A stretch of 64,000 nt of DNA. Origin: Pseudomonas oryzihabitans (GTDB taxonomy: Bacteria > Pseudomonadota > Gammaproteobacteria > Pseudomonadales > Pseudomonadaceae). Below, piece by piece: positions 18,853 through 28,343 of the stretch. Position 1 is the first letter of the stretch. Every line of letters begins with the position of its first letter. The notes beneath the pieces were generated by a model. The model saw only the letters and a list, made by a program, of their open reading frames with translations. It did not search any database and had not been told where the DNA came from. Made by a program: the position numbers and the translations under genes. Location: contig NZ_CP021645.1 in assembly GCF_006384975.1 (NCBI RefSeq), positions 4,430,001 through 4,494,000 of the forward strand, read 5' to 3'.

Positions 18853-19725
18853 GTGGAAAGGGAGTCGAGTTGGGCGTTGTGCCGTGCTCCCGAGCTGCCG
18901 GATGCGGACTTCCAGCGCTGGCGGGAACTGCTCGAATCGCGCGCCGGGATGGTACTGGATGATCGCCAGCGCAGTTTCTTGCAGATCCACCTGGCCGCCC
19001 GCATGCGTGAGTTGGAAATTTCGGACTACGACGGCTACTACCGGATCGTCTGCGGCGGGGTCAGCGGACGGATCGAGTGGGTCCGCCTGCTCGATCGGCT
19101 GACCATCCAGGCGACCCGCTTCTTTCGTCACCCGCCGTCGTTCGCCCTACTGGAAGCCTATGTGAGCGAATTCGCCCAGGCTGCCGGAGGCAGCAGTCTG
19201 GCACTGTGGAGTCTAGGCTGTGCCAGTGGAGAGGAAGCGTTTTCGATGGCCATCAGCACCGCCGAAGTATTATCCCGGCAGGGGCACCCCATGACATTCG
19301 CGCTGACCGGTACGGACATCAGCAGCGAGGCCCTGCGTCAGGCCCGGCAGGGCACCTTCAGTCGTCAGCGCCTGGACGGCGTGCCCGTTCCGTTGCGCGA
19401 GCGCTATTTCCGGGCCCGCGAAGACGGCACCTTCGAGATTTGTTCCCGGCTGGCCGATCGACTGTGTTTCGCCCGGCTCAATGTGCTGGAGCTGAGCCAG
19501 GCTCCGTTGCAGGGTTTCAATGTCATTTTTTGTCAGAATTTGCTGATTTATTTCCGCCGCTGGCTGCGTCGAGACCTGCTCAACCAGCTGGTCCAGCGGC
19601 TTGCACCGGGTGGGCTGTTGGTTCTGGGTGTCGGTGAGGTGAGCAATTGGAGCCATCCGCAACTGATACCCGTCGAGCATCCCGAGGTCCTGGCCTTTAC
19701 CCGCCAGGCGGACTGCCCGGCATGA
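18853..19725 (+). CDS. pilK: CheR-type methyltransferase PilK
   Basis: PilK is a CheR family S-adenosylmethionine-dependent methyltransferase expected to methylate glutamates on PilJ. The 290-residue protein begins at a GTG at 18853 preceded by GGGGGAG. The SAM-binding loop reads LWSLGCASGEEAFSMAI, and the substrate domain contains TRFFRHPPSF. NVIFCQNLLIYF is the conserved late strand. Its stop overlaps an in-frame ATG for chpA (ATGA), although the better chpA start is 15 bp further on. Confidence 0.94.
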   Translation: MERESSWALCRAPELPDADFQRWRELLESRAGMVLDDRQRSFLQIHLAARMRELEISDYDGYYRIVCGGVSGRIEWVRLLDRLTIQATRFFRHPPSFALLEAYVSEFAQAAGGSSLALWSLGCASGEEAFSMAISTAEVLSRQGHPMTFALTGTDISSEALRQARQGTFSRQRLDGVPVPLRERYFRAREDGTFEICSRLADRLCFARLNVLELSQAPLQGFNVIFCQNLLIYFRRWLRRDLLNQLVQRLAPGGLLVLGVGEVSNWSHPQLIPVEHPEVLAFTRQADCPA

Positions 19726-19736
19726 CAGGAGCCGAG

Positions 19737-22700
19737 ATGATCGATCGACACGACTACGTAGCTCTCGAGTGGGTCAAGGGAGAGATCGCCGAGACCTTGC
19801 AGCAGGCCCGCAAGGCGCTCGAGGCGTTCGTCGACAACCCTCAGGACCGTAGCCGCCTGGGCTTTTGCCGGACCTACGTGCACCAGGTCTACGGCACCCT
19901 GCAGATGGTGGAGTTCTACGGCGCCGCCCTGCTGGCCGAGGAAATGGAGCTGCTGCTGCAGGCGCTCTACGAAGAGCGCGTGACCAGTACCGACGAGGCG
20001 CTGGAAGTGCTGATGCAGGCCATCCTGCAGGTGCCGCCCTATCTCGAACGGGTACTGGAAGCCCGGCGCGACCTGCCGCTGGCCATTCTGCCGCTGCTCA
20101 ACGATCTGCGTTCGGCGCGTGGCGAAAAGCTGCTGTCGGAAACCAGCCTGTTCTCGCCAGACCTGTCCGCCACCCCGCTGTCGCTGAGCGAGGCGGAGCT
20201 GGCCGACCGGGCGTCGCCGGATTGGCTGCCCAGGCTGCGCAAGTTGCGCCAGGCCCTGCAAGGTGCTCAGGTTGGGCTGTTCCGCGACCATGACGTCCCG
20301 CTGCACCTGGATTATCTGTCCCGGGTATTCGAGCGCCTGGACCAGCTCTGCGCCGGTTCGCCCTTCGGCGCGCTCTGGCCGGTGGCCGCGGGACTGATCG
20401 AGTTGCTCAAGGCCGGCGAGTTGGACAACAGCAGCTCGATCCGCGGCCTGTTGCGACAGCTTGATCGCGAGTTGAAGCGCCTGATCACTGATGGTGTGGT
20501 GACGCTCAACCAGCCGGCGCCGGCGGACCTGCTGAAGAATATGCTGTTCTATCTGGCCAAGGCGCCGGTACAGAGTCCGCGCATCGCCACGCTAAAGGCC
20601 CATTACCGCCTGGACGAGGCGCTGCCGGATGCCGAGCTGGTGGGCTTCGAGCGGTCGCGGATCGTGGGACCGGATCGCGAGGCCATGCGTTCGGTGGTCA
20701 CCGCGCTCTGCGAAGAGCTGGTGCAGATCAAGGATAACCTCGACCTCTTCGTGCGCAGCGACCGCGGGGAGATCGCCGCCCTGCGCGGCCTGCTGGCACC
20801 GCTCAAGCAGATCGCCGATACCCTGGCGGTGCTGGGCTTCGGTCAGCCGCGCAAGGTGGTACTCGAGCAGTACGAGGCCGTCGGCGAATTGGCCGAGGGC
20901 GTCCGCGATCCCAGCGATGCCGCGCTGATGGATATCGCCGGAGCGCTGCTCTATGTGGAGGCCACCCTGGCCGGCATGGTCAGTGGCAACGAGGTGGGGG
21001 ATGCCGAGGAAAGCCGGCTGCCCACCACGGATATCGATCAGTTGCACCGGGTGGTGATTCGCGAGGCGCGCAATGGGCTGGAGCAGTCCAAGGACGCCAT
21101 CATCGAATTCATCGCCTCCCAGTGGAACCATGTCCATCTGGAGCCGGTGCCGCTGTTGCTGACCCAGGTACGGGGTGGTCTGGCGATGATCCCCCTGGAG
21201 CGGGCCGCCGCCCAGGTGCAGGCCGCCAACGACTACATCGGTGAACAACTGCTGGGCAAGCAGGCGGTTCCTGATTGGCAGAGCCTGGACACCCTGGCCG
21301 ATGCCATCACCAGCGTCGAGTATTACCTGGAGCGGCTGGCCGAGGATCCCTCCACACCCCACGACATGATTCTCGACATCGCCGACGAAAGCCTGATCGC
21401 GCTCGGTTATCCGCCCAGGGCGGCAGGGGAGGAATCGCCGCTGGAGGCTGCATCCCAGGCGTCCAGCGCGGTCGACGTGCCCTTGCCGGACGTCTCGGAG
21501 ATCGAGAGCGAAGAGTCCTGGGAGCTCACCGAGCCGCCCGCCGCGGATCGCGAGGAGCGCCAGGAAGAGGGGCTGGAGCCTCTCCCGCTCAGCGAGGCGG
21601 CGAGCGACGAAGACGAGCTATTGATGCTCGACCTTCCGAGCGAGACGACGGCGCTCGACCACGAGCCGCCGGTCAGCCACCACGCGGATAGCGAAGAGTC
21701 CGAAGAGTTGTTGGCCGGGCTCGAACTGGAGGCCTTGGCACCGGCGAGTTCGGCGCCGGGCTCGGTCGCCGAGGTGTTGGCCGCCTCGGTCGATCCCATC
21801 AATCCGCCGGCGGCGCAGGTGCCGCTTGCGCTGCTGCCGCCCCCCGCCGATGCCGAGCCGGTGGAGGAGGAACTGCGCGAGGTCTTCATCGAAGAGGCCG
21901 GTGACGTCCAGGCGGAGCTGGAGCACTGGTTACCCGTCTGGCACGCCGATCCCGAGGCCCGGCCCGCCCTCGCCGAATTGCGGCGCAACTTCCATACGCT
22001 CAAGGGCAGTGGCCGCATGGTGCAGGCGCTGGTCATCGGCGAGCTGGCCTGGGCGCTGGAGAATCTGCTCAATCGCCGGCTGGACCACAGTGTTGCCCAT
22101 AGTCCCGCCGTGCAACGGGTGGTGGACGATGTCTGTGCGCTGTTGCCGGAGTTGGTGACGGAGTACGCCGAGCAGCGTCAGCGCCAGCGTGACGACGTGG
22201 ACTGGCTGGCCCAGGCGGCCCATGCCTTGGCCCTCAACGAGGCGCTGCCCGAGCGCAGTAGTGCGCTGCCCGCCGCTGCCGAGCTGGCGGAGCTGCCCCT
22301 GGTCGAGGTGGAGCTTGCCGAGGCCGAGGATGCTGCCCAGGCCCCGGACGAGGTCACCAATGAGGCGGATACCCAGTTGCTGGATATCTTCCGGACCGAA
22401 GCCGAGGCCCATCTCGAGACCGTTCGCCGCTATTTGGAGCACGGCGAGGCCGATACCAGCCTACCGGTATCCGACAATCTCCTGCGGGCGCTGCATACCT
22501 TGAAGGGCAGTGCCCACATGGCCGGCAGTTCGCCCGTGGCCGAGCTGGCCTCGGCGCTCGAGCGGCTGGCCAGGGAATACAAGGTCGCCCATGTGCCCTT
22601 CGCCGCGCCGGAGCGAGCCTTGCTGGACGGCGGTGCGACCCTGCTGGAAGGGCGGCTGGCGACCCTCGAAGACGGCACTTTGGCCGAGCCCTTGACCGGG

Positions 22701-25700
22701 GCGCCGGAGCTGATCGCCGAATGCGAGACCTTGCTGGAACAGCTGAATCTGGCCTTGCCGGTACCCGAGGCGCCAGTGCCGGAGCGTGGCGATACGCTGC
22801 GCCTGGACGATTTCCTCATGCCGGCGATGGACCTATTGCTGGAGGTGGACGAGCATCTGAGCGCCTGGCGCCTGGGCGGTCCGACCGAGGCCTGCCCAGA
22901 TCTGCTGGCCGAGCGCCTGAACACCTTCGCCGACTGCGCCGCACGGGTCGGCCTGGTCGATGTCGAGCAACTCGCCGAAGCCTTGCAGGCGGTCTTTGCC
23001 GCCGTGGCCAGCGGTTCGCTGCCCGCCGATGACGCCTTCTTCCGCGAGGCGGAAGACGCCCAGGAAGCCCTGATCAGCATGCTCAACCAGTTGGCCGGTG
23101 GCATGCGGGCCACGCCCTATGACGAGCGGATCGAGGCCCTGCGCGCCTTGCTGGTGGGTATTCTTGGCGACCTGCCCATCATGGCGACCACGCTGCTGGC
23201 GGAGGCGGAGCCCGAGTCCTCTTTCGACGCCGAAACCGCAACGCCAGTGGCATCTGCGCTCGAGCTCGACGTCAATCCCGAAGCCGAAGCCGAAGCCGAA
23301 GCCGAAGCCGAAGCCGAAGCCGAAGCCGAAGCCGAGCCTGAAACCGAAGTCGATCGCGAATCTGCAGAGCGACACGCTGCGGCTGAGGATGCTCCGGCAG
23401 CAGAGGCGTCGGAGCCGGCTGCGGACGCGCCGGAAGACTTTGATCACGAAATCCAGCTGATCTTCCTGGAAGAAGCCCTGGATCTGCTGGATAGCGCCGA
23501 CCGGGCCTTGGAGCGCTGGTTGGTGGAGCCGCAACAGCCTTTCCACCTCGGCACCCTGCAACGGGATCTGCATACCCTCAAGGGCGGTGCCCACCTCGCC
23601 GAGATTGCCCCGATAGCCGCGCTGGCCGGGGAGCTGGATGCCATCTACGAAGGCCTGCTCGACGGTCGCCTCGCGGGTGGCGCCGAATTGAGCGCTCCGC
23701 TGCGCGGGGCCCATGCCTGCCTGGCCGAACAACTCGAGGAATTGGCCGCAGACCAGCCGGTCAGCGACTGTGGCGAATGCATCGCCAGACTCCAGCGCAT
23801 CCGGGCCGGACACCCCGAAGACCTGACGCCTGTAGCGGAGGAGGTTCCGGCGCCTCAAGAGACCGAGCCGAGCCCGCCCGAGGACGCGAGTGCCGCCCTG
23901 GCTGAGGAGTCGGTCACGGAGCCGCGGCCCGAAGCGGCGGCCTTGCCCGATGAAGAGGGACCGGACGCCGAGTTGCTGGCCATCTACATCGAGGAAAGCC
24001 GTGACCTGCTGGACAGCATGGCCGCCTCGCTACGGGCCTGGGAGGCCGATCCGCGCAATGGCCTGGAGCTGGAATCCCTGTTGCGAGATCTGCATACCCT
24101 CAAGGGAGGGGCACGCCTGGCCGAAGTGGATGCCATCGGCGATCTCGCCCACGCCCTGGAAGCCTTCTACGAGGGCCTGGCCCGGGACCGGATCAAGGCC
24201 GGGCCGAACCTGGTTGGCCTGCTGCATCTTTGCCATGACCGCCTGCACGAGCAGCTCGAAGCGCTCGCCCAGGGCCTGCCGCCAGAATCCGCCGGGGACT
24301 TGATCGAGGCCCTGCGCGATTACCGTGAGCAGCCGGTCGCCGCCAGCGAAACCGTGGTCGCGACCACGCCCGCTGCTCCTTCCGCTCCGCTCTTCGACGC
24401 AGACACGGATCCGGAAATCCTCGAGATCTTCATCGAGGAGGCCCAGGATCTGCTGGCCAGCATGGATGGTGCCCTGAGTCACTGGGCCAAGGCGCCCGAC
24501 CTGGCGGTGGACGAACTGTTGCGTTGCCTGCACACCCTCAAGGGTGGTGCGCGCCTGGCGGGTCTGCCTGAGTTGGGCGAGCAGGCCCACGGCCTCGAGC
24601 AGCAACTGGCCGAACTGCGTTCGCTCGCAATGGCGGAGGGCGAGGGTGCCCAGGTTCGCGACCTGGCGGTGAAGGGCGTCGATCAGCTGCAAGCGGCCGT
24701 TGCCCAGCTATCGGCACCCGGCCAGGCCGCCGCAGCGGTTGCCGAGACGCCAGGCGATCACGAGGCGGATGACGACATCGCCGCGCTGCCGGCGGTCGAG
24801 ACCCTGGGCGACGAGGTCTCAGGCGCGGCCGCGCCCGAGAGCATGGCCGCCGAGTCGTTCGACGAAATCCCGCCCGAAACGGCGTCCGAGCCCGCCGCAA
24901 TCACCGAGATCGCGCCGGTCATGGTCGCGCCGGAGCCATCCAGCGCTACGCCCGCCGTCCTGCCCTTCGTCCAGCGCCTGCAGCAGGCTCGCCAGCAGGC
25001 GACGCAGCGGCGCGCCTCCCAGGAGCTGGTGCGCGTCCCGGCGGCACTGCTGGAGCAACTGGTCAACCTGGCGGGCGAGACGTCGATCTTCCGCGGTCGC
25101 GTCGAGCAACAGGTGAGCGATATCGGCAGCACCCTGGGCGAGATGGAAGCCACCATCGAGCGGGTCCGCGATCAGTTGCGGCGTCTGGACACCGAAACCC
25201 AGGCGCAGATCATCAGTCGTCACCACGAGGACGTCGACCGTGTTGGCTACGAGGATTTCGATCCGTTGGAGCTGGATCGCTACTCCCAGCTGCAGCAACT
25301 GTCCCGGGCGTTGTTCGAGTCCGCCTCCGACCTGCTGGATCTGAAGAACACCCTGGGCCAGCGCAACCGCGATGCCGAAACGCTGCTGCTGCAGCAGGCA
25401 CGGGTCAACACCGAGTTGCAGGAAAGCCTCATGCAGACGCGCATGGTGCCTTTCGAGCGCATGGTGCCGCGACTGCACCGGGTGGTCCGCCAGGTCAGCG
25501 GCGAACTGGACAAGCCGGTCGAGCTGCGGGTGGGCAACGCCGAGGGCGAGCTGGATCGCACGGTGCTCGAGCGGATCATCCCGCCCCTGGAGCACATGTT
25601 GCGCAACGCCATCGACCACGGCATCGAGGACGCCGCCGCACGCCAGCGCGCCGGCAAGCCGGCCGAGGGCGTCATCAGCCTGGACCTGCGTCGCGAGGGG

Positions 25701-26849
25701 GGGGACATCATCCTCACCCTGGCCGACGATGGTCACGGAATCGATCTGGCCGCGGTGCGTCGCAAGGCCATCGAACGCGGCCTGATGGCGGAAGACTCGA
25801 TGCTTGCCGATCAGGAGCTGCTGCAGTTCATCCTCGAATCCGGCTTCTCCACGGCGCCGACGGTCACCCAGATTTCCGGGCGTGGCGTGGGCATGGACGT
25901 GGTGCACCAGGAGGTGAAGCAACTCGGCGGCAGCATGGATATCCATAGCGTGCCGGGCGAGGGGACGCGCTTCACCATTCGCCTGCCGTTCACCGTGTCG
26001 GTGAACCGGGCGCTGATGGTGCATGCCGGCGACGATCTCTACGCCGTGCCGCTGAACACCATCGAGGGCATCGTCCGCATCACCGCCGCCGACCTCGAAC
26101 GCTACTACCGTCCAGGGGCCGGCGCCTTCGAATACGGCGGCCAGCAGTACGACCTGCGCTACCTCGGTCACCTGCTCGGCAATGGCCAGCATCCCAAGCT
26201 GACCGGTCAGAGCCTGCCGTTGCCGGTGGTACTGGTGCGCTCGGCTGAATACGCCGTGGCGGTGCAGGTGGATGCGGTGGCCGGCTCGCGCGAAATCGTG
26301 GTGAAGAGCCTGGGGCCGCAGTTCGCCGGGGTGCCGGGACTGTCCGGCGCCACCCTGCTCGGCGACGGTCGGGTGGTGGTGATTCTCGACCTGCTGGCCA
26401 TGATCCGCAGCCAGCACGGTGCCGACGAGGGCCAGCGGCTGGCGCACAGCCTGCCGTCGACCACCCAGGCCACCCGCCCGGCGCTGGTCATGGTGGTGGA
26501 CGATTCGGTCACGGTGCGCAAGGTCACCAGCCGCCTGCTGGAGCGTCACGGCATGGAAGTCTTCACCGCCAAGGACGGGGTGGATGCCATCGCCCAGCTC
26601 CAGGAACGCCAACCGGACATCCTGTTGCTGGACATCGAGATGCCCCGCATGGACGGCTTCGAGGTCGCCACCCTGATCCGCCACGATGCGCGCCTCAAGG
26701 ACCTGCCCATCGTGATGATTACCTCGCGTACCGGCGAAAAACACCGGGAGCGTGCCCTCAGCCTGGGCGTGGACGAGTACCTGGGCAAGCCTTACCAGGA
26801 GAGTGAACTCCTGGCTCATATTCATCGACTGGTCAGGGAACATGACTGA
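19737..26849 (+). CDS. chpA: Hybrid chemosensory histidine kinase ChpA
   Basis: ChpA is the CheA-like kinase of the Pil-Chp system. It receives signals from PilJ and phosphorylates PilG and PilH. The ATG at 19737 (MIDRHDYVALEWVKGEIAET), with CAGGAG seven bases upstream, gives 2370 residues; P. aeruginosa ChpA has about 2470. Six phosphotransfer histidines are visible: H49 (VHQVYGTLQM), H753, H920, H1279, H1453 and H1599, the last five in HTLKG motifs. T476 (TQVRGGLAM) marks the threonine version of the domain. The kinase core has N1957 in HMLRNAIDHG and GRGVGMDVVHQE; a CheW-like region follows. The C-terminal receiver has D2255, D2256 and phospho-acceptor D2299. Residues 1182-1199 are nine Glu-Ala pairs encoded by a perfect hexamer repeat. 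Confidence 0.97.
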   Translation: MIDRHDYVALEWVKGEIAETLQQARKALEAFVDNPQDRSRLGFCRTYVHQVYGTLQMVEFYGAALLAEEMELLLQALYEERVTSTDEALEVLMQAILQVPPYLERVLEARRDLPLAILPLLNDLRSARGEKLLSETSLFSPDLSATPLSLSEAELADRASPDWLPRLRKLRQALQGAQVGLFRDHDVPLHLDYLSRVFERLDQLCAGSPFGALWPVAAGLIELLKAGELDNSSSIRGLLRQLDRELKRLITDGVVTLNQPAPADLLKNMLFYLAKAPVQSPRIATLKAHYRLDEALPDAELVGFERSRIVGPDREAMRSVVTALCEELVQIKDNLDLFVRSDRGEIAALRGLLAPLKQIADTLAVLGFGQPRKVVLEQYEAVGELAEGVRDPSDAALMDIAGALLYVEATLAGMVSGNEVGDAEESRLPTTDIDQLHRVVIREARNGLEQSKDAIIEFIASQWNHVHLEPVPLLLTQVRGGLAMIPLERAAAQVQAANDYIGEQLLGKQAVPDWQSLDTLADAITSVEYYLERLAEDPSTPHDMILDIADESLIALGYPPRAAGEESPLEAASQASSAVDVPLPDVSEIESEESWELTEPPAADREERQEEGLEPLPLSEAASDEDELLMLDLPSETTALDHEPPVSHHADSEESEELLAGLELEALAPASSAPGSVAEVLAASVDPINPPAAQVPLALLPPPADAEPVEEELREVFIEEAGDVQAELEHWLPVWHADPEARPALAELRRNFHTLKGSGRMVQALVIGELAWALENLLNRRLDHSVAHSPAVQRVVDDVCALLPELVTEYAEQRQRQRDDVDWLAQAAHALALNEALPERSSALPAAAELAELPLVEVELAEAEDAAQAPDEVTNEADTQLLDIFRTEAEAHLETVRRYLEHGEADTSLPVSDNLLRALHTLKGSAHMAGSSPVAELASALERLAREYKVAHVPFAAPERALLDGGATLLEGRLATLEDGTLAEPLTGAPELIAECETLLEQLNLALPVPEAPVPERGDTLRLDDFLMPAMDLLLEVDEHLSAWRLGGPTEACPDLLAERLNTFADCAARVGLVDVEQLAEALQAVFAAVASGSLPADDAFFREAEDAQEALISMLNQLAGGMRATPYDERIEALRALLVGILGDLPIMATTLLAEAEPESSFDAETATPVASALELDVNPEAEAEAEAEAEAEAEAEAEPETEVDRESAERHAAAEDAPAAEASEPAADAPEDFDHEIQLIFLEEALDLLDSADRALERWLVEPQQPFHLGTLQRDLHTLKGGAHLAEIAPIAALAGELDAIYEGLLDGRLAGGAELSAPLRGAHACLAEQLEELAADQPVSDCGECIARLQRIRAGHPEDLTPVAEEVPAPQETEPSPPEDASAALAEESVTEPRPEAAALPDEEGPDAELLAIYIEESRDLLDSMAASLRAWEADPRNGLELESLLRDLHTLKGGARLAEVDAIGDLAHALEAFYEGLARDRIKAGPNLVGLLHLCHDRLHEQLEALAQGLPPESAGDLIEALRDYREQPVAASETVVATTPAAPSAPLFDADTDPEILEIFIEEAQDLLASMDGALSHWAKAPDLAVDELLRCLHTLKGGARLAGLPELGEQAHGLEQQLAELRSLAMAEGEGAQVRDLAVKGVDQLQAAVAQLSAPGQAAAAVAETPGDHEADDDIAALPAVETLGDEVSGAAAPESMAAESFDEIPPETASEPAAITEIAPVMVAPEPSSATPAVLPFVQRLQQARQQATQRRASQELVRVPAALLEQLVNLAGETSIFRGRVEQQVSDIGSTLGEMEATIERVRDQLRRLDTETQAQIISRHHEDVDRVGYEDFDPLELDRYSQLQQLSRALFESASDLLDLKNTLGQRNRDAETLLLQQARVNTELQESLMQTRMVPFERMVPRLHRVVRQVSGELDKPVELRVGNAEGELDRTVLERIIPPLEHMLRNAIDHGIEDAAARQRAGKPAEGVISLDLRREGGDIILTLADDGHGIDLAAVRRKAIERGLMAEDSMLADQELLQFILESGFSTAPTVTQISGRGVGMDVVHQEVKQLGGSMDIHSVPGEGTRFTIRLPFTVSVNRALMVHAGDDLYAVPLNTIEGIVRITAADLERYYRPGAGAFEYGGQQYDLRYLGHLLGNGQHPKLTGQSLPLPVVLVRSAEYAVAVQVDAVAGSREIVVKSLGPQFAGVPGLSGATLLGDGRVVVILDLLAMIRSQHGADEGQRLAHSLPSTTQATRPALVMVVDDSVTVRKVTSRLLERHGMEVFTAKDGVDAIAQLQERQPDILLLDIEMPRMDGFEVATLIRHDARLKDLPIVMITSRTGEKHRERALSLGVDEYLGKPYQESELLAHIHRLVREHD
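23280..23333 (+). repeat. Perfect hexanucleotide tandem repeat inside chpA (GAAGCC x9)
   Basis: Nine uninterrupted copies of GAAGCC encode (Glu-Ala)9 in the acidic linker before the fourth HPt domain with a histidine of ChpA. The repeat unit is two codons, so gain or loss of units keeps the frame and only changes linker length. Confidence 0.97.
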
Positions 26850-27861
26850 GATGCCTACCGCCCGCGTCGCCATCCTGGCCGACAGCCCGCTGCAGCGCCA
26901 TGTGCTGCAGCAGGTGCTGGCCGACAATGGCTATAACGTCGTCCTCAACAGCGATCCCGAGCGTTTCGACGAAGCCGCATGGCCCGGGGTAGAGACCGAT
27001 CTGTGGCTGATCGACCTGAGCCAGACGGAGGAATCGCCGCTGGTGGACGTCCTGCTGGAAGAGGCCGAGGTGCCCATCCTGTTCGGTGAGGGGCAGGCGC
27101 CGGAGCGCTTCACCGATCCCTTCACCCAATGGGAAAGACGCCTGATCGGCAAGCTCAAGCGGCTGATCGGCGATCCGGTTGCCGCGGTCGGGCCCGCATT
27201 GGAGAGCCTGCTGCAGGATCAGCCGCGCCCGCCGCGCCTGACCCTGCCCGAGCCGCTGGCCAACCTGCCGTTGCCCGCTGGCGATCCGGCGCCCGAGGTC
27301 TGGTTGCTGGCCGCCTCCATCGGCGGTCCGGCCGCGGTGAAGGCGTTTCTCGATGCCTTGCCAGGTGGATTGCCGGTGGGCTTCCTCTATGCCCAGCACA
27401 TTGGCGATGGCTTCGCCGCCAGCCTCTTGCGCGCGGTGGGTCGTCACAGCCAATGGCATATCCAGGGCGTCCGTCCGGGGGAGCCGATACGCTGTGGCGA
27501 GGTGGTGGTGGTGCCGACGCAGCAGGAGCTCAATTTCAGCGCCAAGGGCGGCCTCGAGATCATCGAGCGGGCCTGGCCGGAGCCCTATACCCCCTCGATC
27601 AGCCAGATGATGCTCAACCTGGCGCAACATTTCGGCGCGCGCTGTGGCGTCATCGTCTTCAGCGGCATGGGCAATGACGGCACCGCCTCGGCGCCCTACG
27701 TCCGCCGCCGTGGCGGTACCCTGTGGACCCAGTCTGCCAGTACCTGCGTGGCCTCCAGCATGCCGGAAAGCCTGCGTGAATCCGGTCTTGCGACCTTTAC
27801 CGCCGATCCCCGCGGCCTGGCCGAAGCGCTGGTGGCGCGACTGGCCGAGCAGCACAGCTGA
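26842..27861 (+). CDS. chpB: CheB-type methylesterase ChpB
   Basis: ChpB is the methylesterase expected to remove methyl groups from PilJ, opposing PilK. The ATG at 26842 (MTEMPTARVAILADSP) overlaps the end of chpA and has AGGGA upstream; the protein has 339 residues. The C-terminal catalytic domain shows the serine in AASIGGPAAV, the histidine in YAQHIGDGF and the aspartate in SGMGNDGTA. The N-terminal 100 residues are only receiver-like: VAILADSP stands where a normal receiver has the acidic pair, and DLWLIDLSQ may hold the acceptor position. Whether it can be phosphorylated is doubtful from sequence. Confidence 0.93.
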   Translation: MTEMPTARVAILADSPLQRHVLQQVLADNGYNVVLNSDPERFDEAAWPGVETDLWLIDLSQTEESPLVDVLLEEAEVPILFGEGQAPERFTDPFTQWERRLIGKLKRLIGDPVAAVGPALESLLQDQPRPPRLTLPEPLANLPLPAGDPAPEVWLLAASIGGPAAVKAFLDALPGGLPVGFLYAQHIGDGFAASLLRAVGRHSQWHIQGVRPGEPIRCGEVVVVPTQQELNFSAKGGLEIIERAWPEPYTPSISQMMLNLAQHFGARCGVIVFSGMGNDGTASAPYVRRRGGTLWTQSASTCVASSMPESLRESGLATFTADPRGLAEALVARLAEQHS

Positions 27862-27872
27862 AGGACATCGCC

Positions 27873-28343
27873 ATGTCGACCGCCACTCCCGCCGCCGAAC
27901 ATCTGACCGGTCTGCTGTTGACCCTGGCCGATCGCACCCTGCTGCTGCCCAACGCAGCGGTCGCCGAGCTGGTGCCGTGCCGCGAGATCCGTCCGCTGCC
28001 GGTGCAACCCGACTGGTGCCTGGGCCAGGTGGCCTGGCGCGACCTGCGGCTGCCGTTGATCAGCTTCGAGGCGCTATCCAGTGGCAGCGCCGCGCAATTC
28101 GATGGTGACCGCCATGCCCGCGTGGCCATCCTCAATGCCCTGGGTGGGCGTGACCGGGTGCGATTCCTCGCCCTGCTGATCCGCAGTATCCCGCGCTCGC
28201 TGCGCATCACTCCCGAGCTGGCCGCTGCCGAAGTGCCCCTGGCCGCCCTGGAGTTGGGCGCCGTCGCCTACGAAGGCGGCACGGCGCGCATCCCCGACCT
28301 GATCGGGGTGGAAGAGCGACTCGCCGCGGCAGGCGTCTTCTAG
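27873..28343 (+). CDS. chpC: CheW-like protein ChpC
   Basis: ChpC is a second CheW-like adaptor, thought to link ChpA to receptors other than PilJ. The 156-residue protein has a recognisable CheW core (LLPNAAVAELVPCREIRPL, then WCLGQVAWRDLRLPLISFE). It is the last gene of the Pil-Chp run, 11 bp after chpB. Its stop overlaps the stop of the convergent HAD gene by four bases, and no terminator is evident there. Confidence 0.92.
   Translation: MSTATPAAEHLTGLLLTLADRTLLLPNAAVAELVPCREIRPLPVQPDWCLGQVAWRDLRLPLISFEALSSGSAAQFDGDRHARVAILNALGGRDRVRFLALLIRSIPRSLRITPELAAAEVPLAALELGAVAYEGGTARIPDLIGVEERLAAAGVF

Noticed and set aside
17523..19004. 493-codon antisense frame over pilJ
   Set aside because: Gly/Asp/His-rich shadow of the receptor gene; no start context or similarity.
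24819..26927. Long antisense frame over chpA
   Set aside because: Composition (His/Gln/Leu-rich) is typical of a shadow of a GC-rich gene, and the sense strand encodes an unmistakable CheA kinase.
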